Shown: positions 11,889 to 23,735, numbered from the stretch's first letter. The stretch is DNA of 64,000 nt from Euclidia mi (GCA_944739405.2 OX123182.2:43401598-43465597); one strand, 5' to 3'. Made by a program: numbers and translations. Notes: generated by a model not told the origin, from the letters alone.

Positions 11889-12235
11889 TCAGCCATTGTC
11901 GACTACTTTTGCAGTGTAGGCCTCCTTCAACTTCTTCCATTGTTTTCTATCCTGTGCAGTTTGTAACCAATTCTTTCCTGCTACGGTTTAAATATCATCT
12001 TTCCACCTCATTTGAGGCCTTCCCCTTGTTCTTTTCTGCCCCCACGGCTTCCATTCTAGAAGTATCTTACACCATGAGTCTTTCTTCCGGGCTACGTGAC
12101 CAGCCCATTTCCACTTTAGTTCTGCCACCCTTTTTCCCACGTCCACAACTTTGCTCTTGTGTCGGAGCCAAGTATTGGTTTTTCGGTCCCTCAGCGTTAC
12201 CCCCACCAATTTCCTTTCCACTGTTTCCTTATTAA
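11889..12235 (-). pseudogene. RTE-type LINE reverse transcriptase C-terminus
   Basis: The minus strand from about 12,221 encodes MERKLVGVTLRDRK, then LKWKWAGHVARKKDSW, LEWKPWG and RGRPQMRWKDD, a signature of the C-terminal end of RTE-type ORF2 in insects. An in-frame TAA follows, then TVAGKNWLQTAQDRKQWK and a final stop at 11,889-11,891. Only the last about 115 codons survive, so it is a 5'-truncated and mutated copy. It lies in copy A of the duplication, in a stretch with no visible counterpart in copy B. Confidence 0.8.
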
Positions 12236-12536
12236 ATATTATATCATAATATTTAATACCTTTGATCGTTTGAGAAGTGCTTCAGCTTATTTCGCACAGT
12301 ATTTATGAGCATACGGTGCGGGCATAAATTTTGTTACTTTTAACATAATTTGTTTATCTGTACTTTTACGCTGATACCCAAAGCCCACGACAGTCGTTTT
12401 AAAAGAATTCGCTATTATTTTTAGTAATGCATGATCAACAATACAAAATGACTAAGAATAACATAGATGCTATTAATTCATACTCGACATCACTTAAAGG
12501 TGTGCTGTGTCTTTTATTAATAGCGAAAGCGGATAG
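12236..12536. other. no gene recognised
   Basis: AT-rich spacer between the RTE remnant and the Harbinger-like element. Confidence 0.4.
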
Positions 12537-13520
12537 TTTCTACACCAGCCCGCCTAGGATACGCACCACGAGATATCACACGCGTGAATGAAGAAATATT
12601 GTCGTTATCGGTTAATATCTCGTTTTCTTTAACATGCGCGCCACGATAGACAAGCTTCACGTCGAAGAATTCGCTCTCATTGCACGAGTAACCGATGTTG
12701 CCCTTTGAAACATAGAATGTCAATTACGGCATTTATTAATGTAACCACACATTCAATTTGTGCTCAAATGGCTCAAAAGACTTGTATCCACCTCTATAGT
12801 TTATCATATTATGTACTATTTGACATTTGTAATTTGTATGTATTGTTTAATTCAAAAGTTGATTAGTTTTAATTCGAAACTGATGTCAATACCTACAAAG
12901 TATTAACAATTGTTACCTACTGTGTTGAATAAGAATGAGGTCCCATGCGCAGCTTCGATAATAATGATATTAACTTATCTTTAAATAGACAGGCAGGCCA
13001 TCTGAATGAGGCTCGAGATCCGTGGCAAGCCTTTCTATGAGAAACAGAGCCATTGGTTTTGATATACGCCAAAGCAACTGGAATTCTCTGTCGTTCAACG
13101 TAAAAGGGTCACAGAGATGCCTAATTCGCTTTCTTTGAACTTTTCTCGCGTGGCGCTCTTCATATAAGGTTATTAAATAATTATAATAAGGGACTGCCAT
13201 TTTCTTTGTTGTTTTAAAGAAATATTTTTAGTTACTCGTGTAGTTCTCGTCGTATGAAAGCATGACGACTATTATTACTATTTTAGTTGTTAAAATTTGT
13301 AATAATCGAGTAATATTGGGCCGTCATGTTAGGATTCGTCGAGAGAAATGCCACAGATAAGTAAAAACGACTATTATAGCTACATTTGACATAACGAGTC
13401 GAGTCGTGTGTGTAACCATGTTAGAGTCAGCGAGTTAATAGAGATAATCGTCATAAACACGAGTAAACGTGTAGAGATAATTTTCTCGTGGTGCGTATGC
13501 TGGACGGGCAGGCTTGCACT
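12537..13520. mobile_element. PIF/Harbinger-like transposon with internal deletion
   Basis: Inverted repeats face each other: 12,549-12,572 (GCCCGCCTAGGATACGCACC then ACGAG) and 13,485-13,510 read inward (GCCCGTCCAGCATACGCACC then ACGAGA), with two or three differences. The exact outer ends and the target duplication are not certain. A transposase N-terminal fragment lies inside on the minus strand. The element interrupts copy A, and copy B shows no such sequence at the corresponding place. Confidence 0.65.
12970..13200 (-). pseudogene. Harbinger transposase (HARBI1-like) N-terminal fragment
   Basis: The 76-codon frame begins MAVPYYNYLITLYEERHARK, then RIRHLCDPFTLNDREFQLLW and RISKPMALFLIERL. 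This matches the N-terminal region of HARBI1-like transposases, where a basic stretch precedes 'R-D-P-F-x-L-x-[DE]-x-E-F', 'R-[LI]-S-K' and a hydrophobic helix. The DDE catalytic domain is absent, so the protein would be inactive. Full transposases of this family are roughly 350-400 residues. Confidence 0.7.
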
Positions 13521-14143
13521 TTTGTCGTTCCATTCACGACACGTATGACAATAAGTACAAAATTTTATACTTTACCTCAATCTTGTGCGATGGCTTATTA
13601 ATGCAGTAACCAGCGTCAATTTACACAAAAAGGAAGATATCATTACAAATAAACCTTTTTTGGTTAATGCATCTAGTGGGGCATATTGTAATCCATTACC
13701 AACCAGCACGTTTCCTTGTTTGCCACATTAATGGACTAAACAAAGAAACAAGATCATCTCAGTTTTACGAACTCCTGGTTCTAGAATGGTTCTATCTTTG
13801 ATCTGCGAATTTCATAAGTGGGTAGACGATTTTATTATGTTTACGTTCGTATTAGATTTTGATTTGACAGGCGATCAGCCTAAAGTATTGTTATTTTTGG
13901 TTCAACTTTGTTTGCATAATGGAAATGTGTATTAAGTTTCCAGCCGATATGTTTGACATGCTTTTATGATCAGATATGTATAATAATTTACATCTATGAT
14001 ATATTATGGGTTTTTGATGAGATTTTGACATAAGGAGGAATCAAAATGAAGCCTGAAAACTTATATTTATCAGGAGTAATGGAAATTTGACTGACAAATT
14101 AAGATTTTTACCGAAAAAGCAATAAGCATACTTATATCAAACT
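13521..14143. other. copy A sequence without gene
   Basis: 13,600-13,985 aligns with 54,738-55,118 of copy B, including shared 'ccgatatgtttgacatgctt'-type blocks. No coding signal. Confidence 0.5.
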
Positions 14144-14148
14144 ACTGC

Positions 14149-14744
14149 TGTTTGAAATAGAATTAGTTTTTATTATAAGTCAAATCGATTAGATCGATTG
14201 AGTAACATTTTGTTTAGTCTATTGAAAATTTCTGACAATGGTCTCACTGAACTGTCACTTCCGTCTTTCCCTTGAAAAATTACCTTGGTCGTCTCGTACG
14301 TAAAATATCGCCTTTTGAATTAACGCGAATTGAATTAAATTGAGTAACCGTTTTGAATGCCGCCTGATCTAGTGCTGGCAACGGTAAATTTATTGTGAAC
14401 TATTGATTGACATTTGTGAAAATTGTGAATCCGGTATCGAGTCCACGTGCCAACGTGTCCTGAAAACGTCGCGTTTGAAGCTTAATAGCTAAGTATAAGA
14501 TACTTCATTCATTTATTTTGGCCAATATACTTGTATGAATGTGTCTAATTTAGCTCAAGCCTGACATCAGCAAGGATAGCGGGTAAGTTAAATACAATAT
14601 TGATATTGATTGATTTGAATTCATCACTGTGCAACGCAGTGCATTGTGTCTGGATCATTGTCTATCGTGGTCAGGTAGATGTATTACATCTTCCACTGCG
14701 CACTTCTGATACACCTTCCTGCCTGGCTACGGTAATTCTAGACA
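14149..14744 (+). repeat. BEL/Pao 5' LTR
   Basis: The 596-bp LTR has TG...CA ends. It matches the two parts of the 3' LTR (22,270-22,721 and 23,750-23,891). Differences noted by eye: two adjacent changes in 'ggtctcactg', one in 'gccttttg', one in 'taaatttattg', one in 'gtataagat' and one in 'tgatttgaattc', plus a local difference at the nested-insertion site. No obvious TATA box was picked out. Confidence 0.92.
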
Positions 14745-14751
14745 TAAATTT

Positions 14752-14762
14752 TGGTGCAGAGC
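14752..14762 (+). promoter_or_regulatory. probable primer binding site
   Basis: TGGTGCAGAGC begins seven bases after the 5' LTR ends. TGG is the complement of a tRNA CCA end. The priming tRNA was not identified. Confidence 0.5.
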
Positions 14763-15489
14763 TGTAGTTGAAATTTAGCCGCTGTTGCATTACTGAGTAT
14801 AAACTCAGATTGGTATGAGCTTGTATCTTATCACCTTGTAGACAGTAAGTATTGTAGTGTTTGTCAGGTCAGTTATTGTCTAAAATACATAATATTTAAT
14901 TGTATAAGTTGACCTAGATAATTTGAAACACATTGTCACATAACCTCAATCAGTAATTGTTAATTTGTTTTGTTGAAAAATCTAACTTAAATTTGTTGTT
15001 GCATTAATAAGTCAGTTTGTTTGGATACATAACAGCTGTATGTATCAATAAATTTAGTAAATTTAGTTCATTGCATATATTCATAAACATTGTAATAATC
15101 AAACTTGACCTTGCCACTTGGGCGGGTCACATTAATAAACTTTGTTTTGTTATAATATAGATAATATTGCTAGGTAACACATATTCTGTGCTTACTTGTA
15201 GCGGTATATCTCAAATAACACAGCCAGTCTGTCTGTTGCAAATAATTAATTAATTAATTTGAAGTTTCAACTTTTAATTTGTTATAAGTTATAACTTTGA
15301 TAACTTTGACTTTGTTTTGTGTCAATATATATTGAAACTATTAATTTTGTTGGACAGTAGATACCTGTCACTTGCCTGCACTTGCAGTAAACAGGCTAAT
15401 ACTTTGTTGGTTTCAAAGAATTGAGAAAAATTATGTTTTGATTGTTAATATTGTTTAACGCTTGTCCGGGCTCTTTTGAAATTTTGATT
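14763..15489. other. BEL/Pao 5' leader
   Basis: An AT-rich, non-coding leader between the primer site and the first gag ATG at 15,490. It contains no open frame of interest. Confidence 0.6.
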
Positions 15490-18467
15490 ATGTCAGCTAT
15501 CAAGGACTTGCGTGCGGCTGCTGGTGCCATTGCATCAGATTTGCGCTGGTTTGCCTCGGCCAGTGCCTTAGTGAACCGGCCTGATCGCCAGCAGGCCTTA
15601 CTACAAAGGTACGAGCGGATTGACGATCGCCTGGCAAGTGTGGAACAGCAATTCCGCACTTTCAGCACTTGCTGTCTTGAAGTGTCAATCAATGATTTCA
15701 CCGCTGACCAGCGAAATAAGGTCAGCGAAGACTATGCCGAGGTCTTAGACCTGTATGATGCTCTCTCCAATACTGCGAGACAACTAGTTGCCGATAGGGA
15801 AGGGCAACCCGGCCTGAAGCAGGAGCTTCCTAGGTCAGCACCGGGGCTGGTGAGTAAAGAAAGAAAGAAAGAAAAGCGTTTATTTCTACCAGACGAAAGA
15901 CATGAACAAACAAGACAATATGAACAAAAAGAGATTACAATAATCTGTACACGCCTGTCGCCTGCATAAAAATAGGAGGCCAGTTCAGCATAATGCCGGA
16001 CGTATGCGCCCGGCGCTGGTTTTCAACTGGCTCCTCAGTAAACGCGGACGTCAAAACCAATAAGCAATTTAACAACTATATACTAAAACTATAAACTATA
16101 TACTACATTTAACACAAATAATATTTTAAAATAATTTATACAATGAGCAAAAAGCCCAGGATTACATTTTTTTTTTTGCTTTACTCTATATCAAACAACA
16201 TTCGTGAATGCACATTCCGGTTAGTTTCTGACATTGACACATTCCATACTACAGTAATGTCACCTACATATACGATTACGCACGATTACGTTACATAATC
16301 GATAAACAAAGACAAGTGTCAGAAATACGATTCAATTACATAATAAAAACAAAAACAACATAAAGATATAATTTCCATGCTTTAACATAAACACGCATGC
16401 TAGTGATACTAAAGGTTTTTGCGAAACGGCTAAGCGTGGCAAAAACTGCATCGTGACGAGCAAGGTTGAAATGAGACAAAGCATTCGAAGAGCGAGATGT
16501 GCACAGACGCCAACAGCGGTGTTGTAACTTGTAATACCTTCATTACCTTCCGCGCGCAAAAATAAACAAGATTATGTAATCATTGTAATCTTCAATGTTT
16601 CATTTCGCATGTATCTCGACCACGATACTAATTATTGCCGCCACTGCCGGACCACATCGATATATCGATCACTGCCATTAACCGAAAGTACAAAAAAACT
16701 CAACTATATAGGTAAATACATAGAACAGAATGGTGTTTAATCTGAATGGCAAATTATCTTACAAACTAAAATCACACAGGTAAGTAGGTAAACAATTTTT
16801 TATAACATAATAATTGTTATGTTGCATTTGCTGATTACATGAGATAGGTACAAGTATAGTATGCAAGTAAGTATTTACTGAGTGACTGTCTGACAAGTGA
16901 TTTAAAATTATCCATAAAATTTTACACATATATACAAAATTAAATTAATATCAACTGCAATTTGCAACAAATAGTTACAATGAAAAATCAAACAGGTTCA
17001 GCAAGTATTATTAAGTATAGGTATCCATGACAGTATATCATATTATTATAAATACATAGTAAAAAATGGGTCAAAAATAGAATTTTTAATGCAGTGTAGT
17101 ATGTGATTAAACACTGAACTTGCAAATTTACATACTTACTTTTATATTTGGTACATATGTCATAAGTTCAGCATATACCAAAACTTGGCAATGCTTTAGG
17201 TAGGCTACCTACTTTGGACCTCCCCCATTTTGATGGCTGCCTAGGAAGCTACCTGGGCTTCGTTAATTTGTTCGACAGTCTAGTCAATGATAGGGCTGAC
17301 CTTCGGCCGGCACAAAAGTTGGCCTATCTAATGTCGGTTCTGGATGGGGAGGCTAAAGGCCTCATCCAGCATCTGCCCGTGTCTGACGAGGCGTACCAGA
17401 CGGCTCGGGACCTAATCACCCGTAGGGACCATAATAAGCGTGGCCTCGCCGACACGCACATCGAGCAGATTTTGGGTTTGCCGACGCTCACCCGGGTCTC
17501 TGGGTTGCGCACCCAACTTTTGAACCCGCTTTTGGTGGCCATCAACGCACTCAAGTGCCTTGACCTGCCCGTGGACCAATGGTCCTATCTATTGGTGCAC
17601 ATTGTGCTGAAGAAGCTGCCTGCCGACCTGAGGTCGCGTTTTGAACAGCGCTTTGGTGGGGATAGCGCGACCCATCTGCCCCCCTTTGCTGACATGGAGA
17701 AGTTCCTGGAGGATGAGTGCCGGGTCTTGGACAACTCCGGTGGTGACACGCCGGCTAAGACGCAGCCGCCCAAGGTCAAGGAGCAGGCTCGCGGTCACAC
17801 CCGAGCCAATGTTGACCGGCGCCCTCCTCGCTTTGCGGTCACGCAGAGCCCAGCGGAGTGCTCCTACTGCAAGGTCACGGGGCACAGAACGGCCAGTTGT
17901 AGGGCATTCTTGGACCTACATGTCGCCTCCCGTAGGCGCATCGCGAATGACCGCCGCCTTTGCTTCTCTTGTTTGGGGTCCCACTACCAACGAGACTGCC
18001 CAAACTCTCGCCCCTGTCCTCACTGTGGAGGACAGCATTTGAACATTCTCTGCATGAATGCCAGAGAGGTAGGCCGCTTGTCTAACCAGCCTACGCCGCG
18101 CACGGGCGGGTGTTTTGAAGGTGGCAGCCGAGGCTCACCAGCGCGTAGCCGAGAGTCGCCTCGCTCAATTGATCGCCACTCACCCCGCTTGGAGAACCGT
18201 AGCGTGCGCACGCCTCCTCTCTCTCGCACACCTGAATGTGCGACCGCCCAGCGTCACCAGCACCATGACTGCTGCCCCAGGTATTTCCCTCCTTTGGCGG
18301 AGCGTCCCCGCCATGACTCGCGCCCACCTCGTTTTGGGCGGGTGCGTCATTATGACCCCCCACAGATGGCGCGCGGATCGAGTCATCGCGCTTTTGAGGA
18401 CTTCAAGCCGCACCCTCATTTTAACTTGCCAGGTCCTGGCCAACGGTCGCCGCCCAGGCAACAATAG
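15490..18467 (+). pseudogene. BEL/Pao gag, split by a 1.35-kb insertion
   Basis: The first part (15,490-15,848) starts MSAIKDLRAAAGAIASDLRW and looks helical. The second (17,207-18,467) begins PTLDLPHFDGCLGSYLGF, the usual start of the Pao capsid-like region. It continues to zinc knuckles CSYCKVTGHRTASC (C-x2-C-x4-H-x4-C), CFSCLGSHYQRDC and CPHCGGQHLNILC. The two parts are in the same frame once the insertion is ignored. The end is a TAG at 18,465-18,467, with the pol frame continuing directly afterwards. Gag would form the particle and bind RNA; here it is broken. Confidence 0.88.
15849..17202 (-). mobile_element. unclassified retroposon-like insertion in gag
   Basis: The insertion sits between GGCT repeats (15,845-15,848 and 17,203-17,206), and removing it restores the gag frame exactly. 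At its left edge is 'gagtaaagaaagaaagaaag', which read on the minus strand is a (TTTC)n-type 3' tail, so a 5'-truncated LINE 3' region on the minus strand is likely. No reverse transcriptase motif remains. An intron was considered because GTGAGTAA opens the left edge, but no AG at the right edge keeps the frame. Confidence 0.6.
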
Positions 18468-19670
18468 GTCATTGACCCCTGCCCTATAACTCCAACCTCC
18501 CCCATTGAGACCGTTATCCTACCAACGGTTGATGTTAGGGTCTGGGGACCCACGGGGACCTCTGTTGTTGTCCGTGCAATATTGGACACAGGTTCACAAG
18601 GTTGCATTGTTTCCACTTTTTTGGTAGGGCAGGTTAAATTAAATATGGGCTCTTTTCCAAATTGTATACGGGGCATAGGTGACGTAGCCTCTAATGTTGA
18701 AGGGCAAGTTAAGGTTTTGTTTGGCCCTGTTGAATCTTCACACTCGAGGATTAAAACCTCGGCTATTGTGTTGAAGAATATTTTGGGTATGGACCCACAG
18801 AAACAGCTACCCGCTGCTGTGGTGAATTTGTCATCGGGATTGGAACTGGCAGACCCCAAATTTGACACACCGGGACAAATCGACTTGTTGATTGGCTCGG
18901 ATGTTCTCGGTGGAATTTTGATTGGTGGGAAACGGGTCTTGGTGCCAAATGGTTTGACTGCCATCCCGACCATATTTGGATTTGCTTTGATGGGACCTGT
19001 ACATAGGGACCCCCCTCCACCTGAACTTGATAATTTGTTGGCTGTAGGCTCCGCTCTCTCTGATGCGGTTCAGAGGTTTTGGGAGGTAGAGGAGCCCCCT
19101 CAAGCTGCCCGTTTGAGTCCAGAACATGAGGAGTACGAGCTGTTCTTCCAGAACAACACGGGTCGACTCCGTTCTGGTCGGATCATTACGAGGCTACCTT
19201 TTCTGTCTGTTCGGCCTCCGCTTGGTGAGTCACGATCTTTGGCCGAAAGGAGATTGTTGGCTATGGAGCGTCGCATGGGTCGTGATCCGGAGCTCAGACA
19301 GAAGTATATTGAGTTCATGAGAGAATATGAACAATTGGGACACATGTCAGTGTCAAATTTGGATTGGCGTTCGGTGGAGCATTACTTTCTCCCGCATCAT
19401 GCGGTATTGAAGCCATCGACTGGCAAGCTGCGCACAGTGTTTGATGGTTCTGCGCAGACTTCAACAGGCGTATCCTTGAACCAGTGCTTGCATTCTGGTC
19501 CCAAGTTGGTCAAGGACCTTTGTGACGTCATCACCAGCTTCCGACGACATCAGGTTGTCTTTGTGGCCGACATAAAAATGATGTTCAGGCAGACTATTAT
19601 CCACCCTGATGACCGTCGCTTCCAGCTGATCCTTTGGAGAGAGTCTCCTCGCGATCCCATGGTCGGTTAA
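18468..19670 (+). pseudogene. BEL/Pao pol: protease and reverse transcriptase N-terminal part
   Basis: In the same frame as gag after the TAG. The protease motif ILDTGSQGCIVS lies at about 18,573-18,608, and 'DLLIGSDVLGGILIG' is downstream. Reverse transcriptase follows with VFDGSAQTSTGVSLNQCL, the motif A aspartate in VADIKMMFRQ, and FQLILWRESP at about 19,622-19,651. The frame then stops at 19,668-19,670 where bases have been lost, about a dozen residues short of the next frame. Confidence 0.88.
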
Positions 19671-21502
19671 GATCAAGCCCCTACTTGGCAATACGTTCTC
19701 TTTGGGAGCTCGCAGACCGAGAAGGCTTACGTTTCCCACGAGCCTCCGCCATCTTGAAAGACGATATTTACGTCGATGAAATTTGCTCGGGCGCCTCCAC
19801 AGCTGACGAGGCGATCCTCCTGCGGGACGAATTGATAGGTATTTTGGCCTCCGCTGGTTATGAGTTGCGCAAATGGATTTCCAACTCACCAGCGCTTTTG
19901 GAAGGCTTGCCAGAGGATCATCAGCAAGATCCACATCTATTTGAGATTGTTGACAACCCCGCCATGATGGCTGTTCTCGGCGTTCAGTACAGACCAGTCC
20001 AAGACATCTTTACATATAACGTAGACTTGAAATTGCCGTGTTCTTGGACTAAACGTCTCGTATTGTCTACTGTCGCCAGAACCTTTGATCCGAACGGTTG
20101 GATCTGTCCAATTATATTTTGGGCAAAATGCTTCTTGCAGAAGCTTTGGACAGCAGGATTGACCTGGGACGAACCTCTGCACGGCACTCTTGTTAAGGAA
20201 TGGACCTCCTTTGTATCCTCACTTCCTGCCGTCAACGAGATCTACTTGCCTCGTCCCATCCTTCCTCCCGGGAAGTACAAGGCCACCCTTCACGGGTTTT
20301 GTGATGCCTCGGAACGTGGTCACGCGGCTGTGGTGTACTTGCGCACAGTCAGTGCCTCAGGTCAGGTGAGAGTTTCCCTGATCATGGCGAAGAGCAAGGT
20401 CGCACCCCTTTGGACATCTCTGACCATCCCAAAATTGGAGCTCTCGGGAGCAGCACTACTTGTACGCTTATTGAACCACGTGTCTAACACTTTGGGTAAA
20501 AGCATTTGTATTAATGGGACCTACGCCTGGACAAACAGCCAAATTGTTCTTTGTTGGTTGAGGGCGTCCGTCCACACTTTGGAGGTATTTGTCGCTAATC
20601 GCGTTTCCCAAATCCAGAAATCCGAAGTCAAACTTGTTTGGAGACACGTGCCAGGTGAGCTCAACCCCGCTGAATGTGCCTCGCGCGGATGCTTGACGCC
20701 TAGTTTGATAGGTCATTCGCTGTGGTGGGGTCCGGAATGGTTGAGTCGACCAGAAACCGATTGGCCTCGAACGCCAGTTTTGAATACTTCTAATTTGCCG
20801 GGTCTACGAACACTCGCTCTTGAGAAGGTAGAATGCGCCTTCGACCCCGATTTTTTGTTGAATCGTTACAGCTCCCTCGACAAGTTATTAGGTGTCACTG
20901 CTTGGATAAAGCGTTTTGTTTTTAATTTTAGGCACCCACAACAGAAACGACTGACACTGTTTCTCTCACCACAGGAACGACAGGAGTCTCTCACCTTTTG
21001 GGTTCGTTCTGTGCAATTGGCGCATTTTGAGAAGGAGATTGCTATCCTTAAACCAGGGAGATCGAAATTATCGGGAGCTGTATCTAAATTGAACCCCTTT
21101 TTGGACGATACGGGTCTCTTGCGCGTTGGAGGGCGTCTCAAGAACGCCAACCTCCCTTACGGAGCACGTCACCCCCTTTTGTTACCCAAGGACGGTCATT
21201 TGGTACGCTTATTGGTAACTGACCGTCACCTTAAAAATTCGCATGCTGGTTGTAATGCCTTGTTGGCCATTTTGCAACGCGAATTTTGGATCTTGTCTGC
21301 CCGAAGAATTATTCGTAGTGTAGTCCTTCGCTGCATCCCTTGTTATAAGCTCAAGGCTTCCACCATGCAGCCGTTGATGGGGGACTTACCGGCAGAAGAC
21401 TGTCAAGGCCTACTTGTGTGTTTTTGTTTGTCTTTCCACAAAGGCCGTACATTTGGAACTGGTCTCCTCGCTTACGACCGAGGCGTTTGTAGCCACATTT
21501 GA
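19662..21502 (+). pseudogene. BEL/Pao pol: reverse transcriptase end, RNase H, integrase zinc region
   Basis: Restarts in another frame with SSPYLAIRSLWELADREG. The catalytic YVDD is replaced by YVDE (DDIYVDEICSGA, about 19,760-19,800). RNase H shows FCDASERGHAAVVYL and IPKLELSGAALL, but the third acidic residue is Asn (AWTNSQIVLCWL). The integrase zinc-binding region has HLKNSHAGCNALLA and RCIPCYK. After GDLPAED the frame passes into a deletion that removed the first catalytic Asp region of integrase. Several independent active-site losses make it dead. Confidence 0.88.
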
Positions 21503-22238
21503 CAGATTTGTGTCCCGCAGAGGGCTGCCTTCCTTGATCCGTTCTGACTGCGGCACTAACTTCAAGGGCACTTCTAATTATCTGAATGATGTTGTTAATT
21601 TCCTTGAAACCAACAAAGCTGATATAGGTGATAGGCTTGCCCGACGTGGGATAAATTGGTTGTTTTCCCCACCAAATTGTCCACACTGGGGTGGTATATT
21701 TGAGGCCGCCGTAAAATCGGCCAAAACACACTTGCGCAGGACAATCGGTGAATCTGTCCTTACATTTGAGGAACTCGCAACTGTGTTTTGTAAGATTGAG
21801 GCCGTTTTGAACTCTCGGCCATTGTGCCCGATCTCCTCAGATCCGAATGATTTGGAGGCCCTTACGCCGGGCCATTTTTTGATTGGTCGCCCACTTGTCG
21901 CCTTGCCTGAGTACCCCTATATTGATACGAGACCTGGTCGTCTCTCGCGTTTTGAATTGGTACGCCAGATTACTCAGAGCTTTTGGAAACGCTGGAATTT
22001 GGAATATTTGCACATACTCCAGCAACGCGTTAAGTGGACCGACAAGACCGATCCACCCAAGATTGGAGACCTCGTTTTGATCAAGGAGGCTAACCTTCCG
22101 CCACTCAGATGGCGCAGGGGGCGCATCCTTCATTTGGTAACTGGGGCTGATGGGGTTCCCCGATTTGCTGAGGTTTTGGTGGACGGTTCGATTCTGAGGA
22201 GAGCGGTTGCAACATTGTCACGTCTACCAACCGATTAG
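21414..22238 (+). pseudogene. BEL/Pao integrase core C-terminal part
   Basis: Resumes in a third frame with VFVCLSTKAVHLELVSSL. The second catalytic Asp lies in SLIRSDCGTNFKG and the Glu in WGGIFEAAVKSAK. The DUF5641-like end follows, with GDLVLIKEANLPPLRWRRGR and GRI-type residues. It stops with a TAG at 22,236-22,238. Because the region holding the first Asp is deleted upstream, the D,D-35-E triad is incomplete. Confidence 0.88.
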
Positions 22239-22239
22239 C

Positions 22240-22269
22240 GGACCGGTAGGCCGGTCCGGGGCGGGTGAA
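22240..22269 (+). promoter_or_regulatory. hairpin and polypurine tract before 3' LTR
   Basis: GGACCGG (22,240-22,246), loop TAGG, CCGGTCC (22,251-22,257) forms a GC-rich stem. It is followed by the purine-rich GGGGCGGGTGAA abutting the 3' LTR, the expected place of the plus-strand primer. Confidence 0.6.
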
Positions 22270-22721
22270 TGTTTGAAATAGAATTAGTTTTTATTATAAG
22301 TCAAATCGATTAGATCGATTGAGTAACATTTTGTTTAGTCTATTGAAAATTTCTGACAATGGTCATACTGAACTGTCACTTCCGTCTTTCCCTTGAAAAA
22401 TTACCTTGGTCGTCTCGTACGTAAAATATCGCATTTTGAATTAACGCGAATTGAATTAAATTGAGTAACCGTTTTGAATGCCGCCTGATCTAGTGCTGGC
22501 AACGGTAAATTGATTGTGAACTATTGATTGACATTTGTGAAAATTGTGAATCCGGTATCGAGTCCACGTGCCAACGTGTCCTGAAAACGTCGCGTTTGAA
22601 GCTTAATAGCTAAGTATAAAATACTTCATTCATTTATTTTGGCCAATATACTTGTATGAATGTGTCTAATTTAGCTCAAGCCTGACATCAGCAAGGATAG
22701 CGGGTAAGTTAAATACAATAT

Positions 22722-22983
22722 CGACGACCGGATGGCGCAGCGGGAGTGTAAGCGACTGCTACGCCGAAGGTCGCGGGTTCGATTCCCGCTCAAGTCAAAC
22801 ATTTGTGTGCGTGAACATGGATGTTTGTCTTGGTCTGGGTGTTTCTATGTATAATATGTATGTATTTACAAAAAAAAAAAGTAAATACGTATGTTTATCC
22901 ATTATCTAGTACCCATAACACAAGCTCTGCTTAGCTTGGGACTAGATGGTGATGTGTGAATGTGGTAGAATATTATTATTATT
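22722..22983 (+). mobile_element. SINE-4, tRNA-derived, ATT tail
   Basis: The head contains a pol III A box, TGGCGCAGCGGG, and a B box, GGTTCGATTCC, spaced as in a tRNA ('gaccggatggcgcagcggga' to 'cgggttcgattcccgctcaa'). The body includes 'cacaagctctgcttagcttg' and 'ggtgatgtgtgaatgtgg'. The tail is TATTATTATTATT (22,971-22,983), into which the neighbouring LINE is inserted. It lies within the BEL 3' LTR, so it is younger than that element. Confidence 0.85.
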
Positions 22984-23735
22984 CCGTTTATTAAACATTA
23001 TTCTCATTGTCACATTTTATATACTTAATAAATATTACAATTAAAAATAAATTTAATTATATAAAATGGGACCACGGAGACCCACCGGCATCGGGCACAG
23101 GGACCAAGCTACCGGTGGTTAGGGCTCCAGAGAAAGGAACCTCCGTACGATGCGTGTCGTGTCCAGCAATACTGCCTTCTGTATAGAGGACTTGATCCAG
23201 CCGTCTAACGAGAGCCTCTTAAGGTGGTGGTCGAGGCTCTTGGCAATAAGGCCATTTACGGTCACGACTATCGGTACAATGATCGCCGAGTCTACATCCC
23301 ACATGTCGACAATCTCGTGAGCCAGGTCCAAATACTTCATTTGTTTATCTTTTTCGGCTTTCACGAGATTCTCGTCATGGGGTATGGTGACGTCGATGAT
23401 CATTGCAAGGCGCTCTAATCGGTCTATCACCACTATATCCGGCTTGTTAGCCACAATAGTTCTGTCAGTAATGATAGACCGATCCCAATACAGAGTAGCA
23501 CGACCATTTTTAAGAACTGGGTCGGGCACATACCTGTAGTACGGTATTTCAGAGTCAACAAGTTGGTACTTTAAGGCAAGTTGCTGGTGGACAATCCTGG
23601 CTACTTGGTTGTGTCTATGCAAATATTCGCCATTGGCAAGACGAGAACAACCGGATACTATATGTCTAAGCGATTCACCAGGCTGGTGACATGCCCGACA
23701 TATGTCAACCGTCCCATCCCTCAGAATATACTTTA
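22984..23735 (-). mobile_element. Dong/R4-type LINE, 5'-truncated
   Basis: About 750 bp on the minus strand, bordered on both sides by ATT repeats (22,971-22,983 and 23,736-23,749). It retains the C-terminal CCHC knuckle and restriction-like endonuclease of ORF2 plus a short 3' UTR ending in (AAT)n. Dong of Bombyx mori is known for insertion into TAA repeats, which fits this placement. Confidence 0.8.
23119..23730 (-). pseudogene. LINE ORF2 C-terminus: CCHC and restriction-like endonuclease
   Basis: About 200 codons survive. The knuckle is CRACHQPGESLRHIVSGC. The nuclease core has the KPDIVVID motif followed by MIIDVTIPHDENL and AEKDKQMKYLDLA, matching the PD-(D/E)xK-type endonuclease placed C-terminally in R2, R4 and NeSL elements. 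Upstream reverse transcriptase is missing through 5' truncation. The nuclease residues themselves look unbroken up to the stop at 23,119. Confidence 0.8.

Noticed and set aside
11909..12235. 108-codon plus-strand frame
   Set aside because: It is the shadow of the RTE reverse transcriptase remnant on the minus strand.
15850..17204. Spliceosomal intron in BEL gag
   Set aside because: The good donor has no frame-keeping acceptor; GGCT repeats with exact frame restoration fit an insertion.
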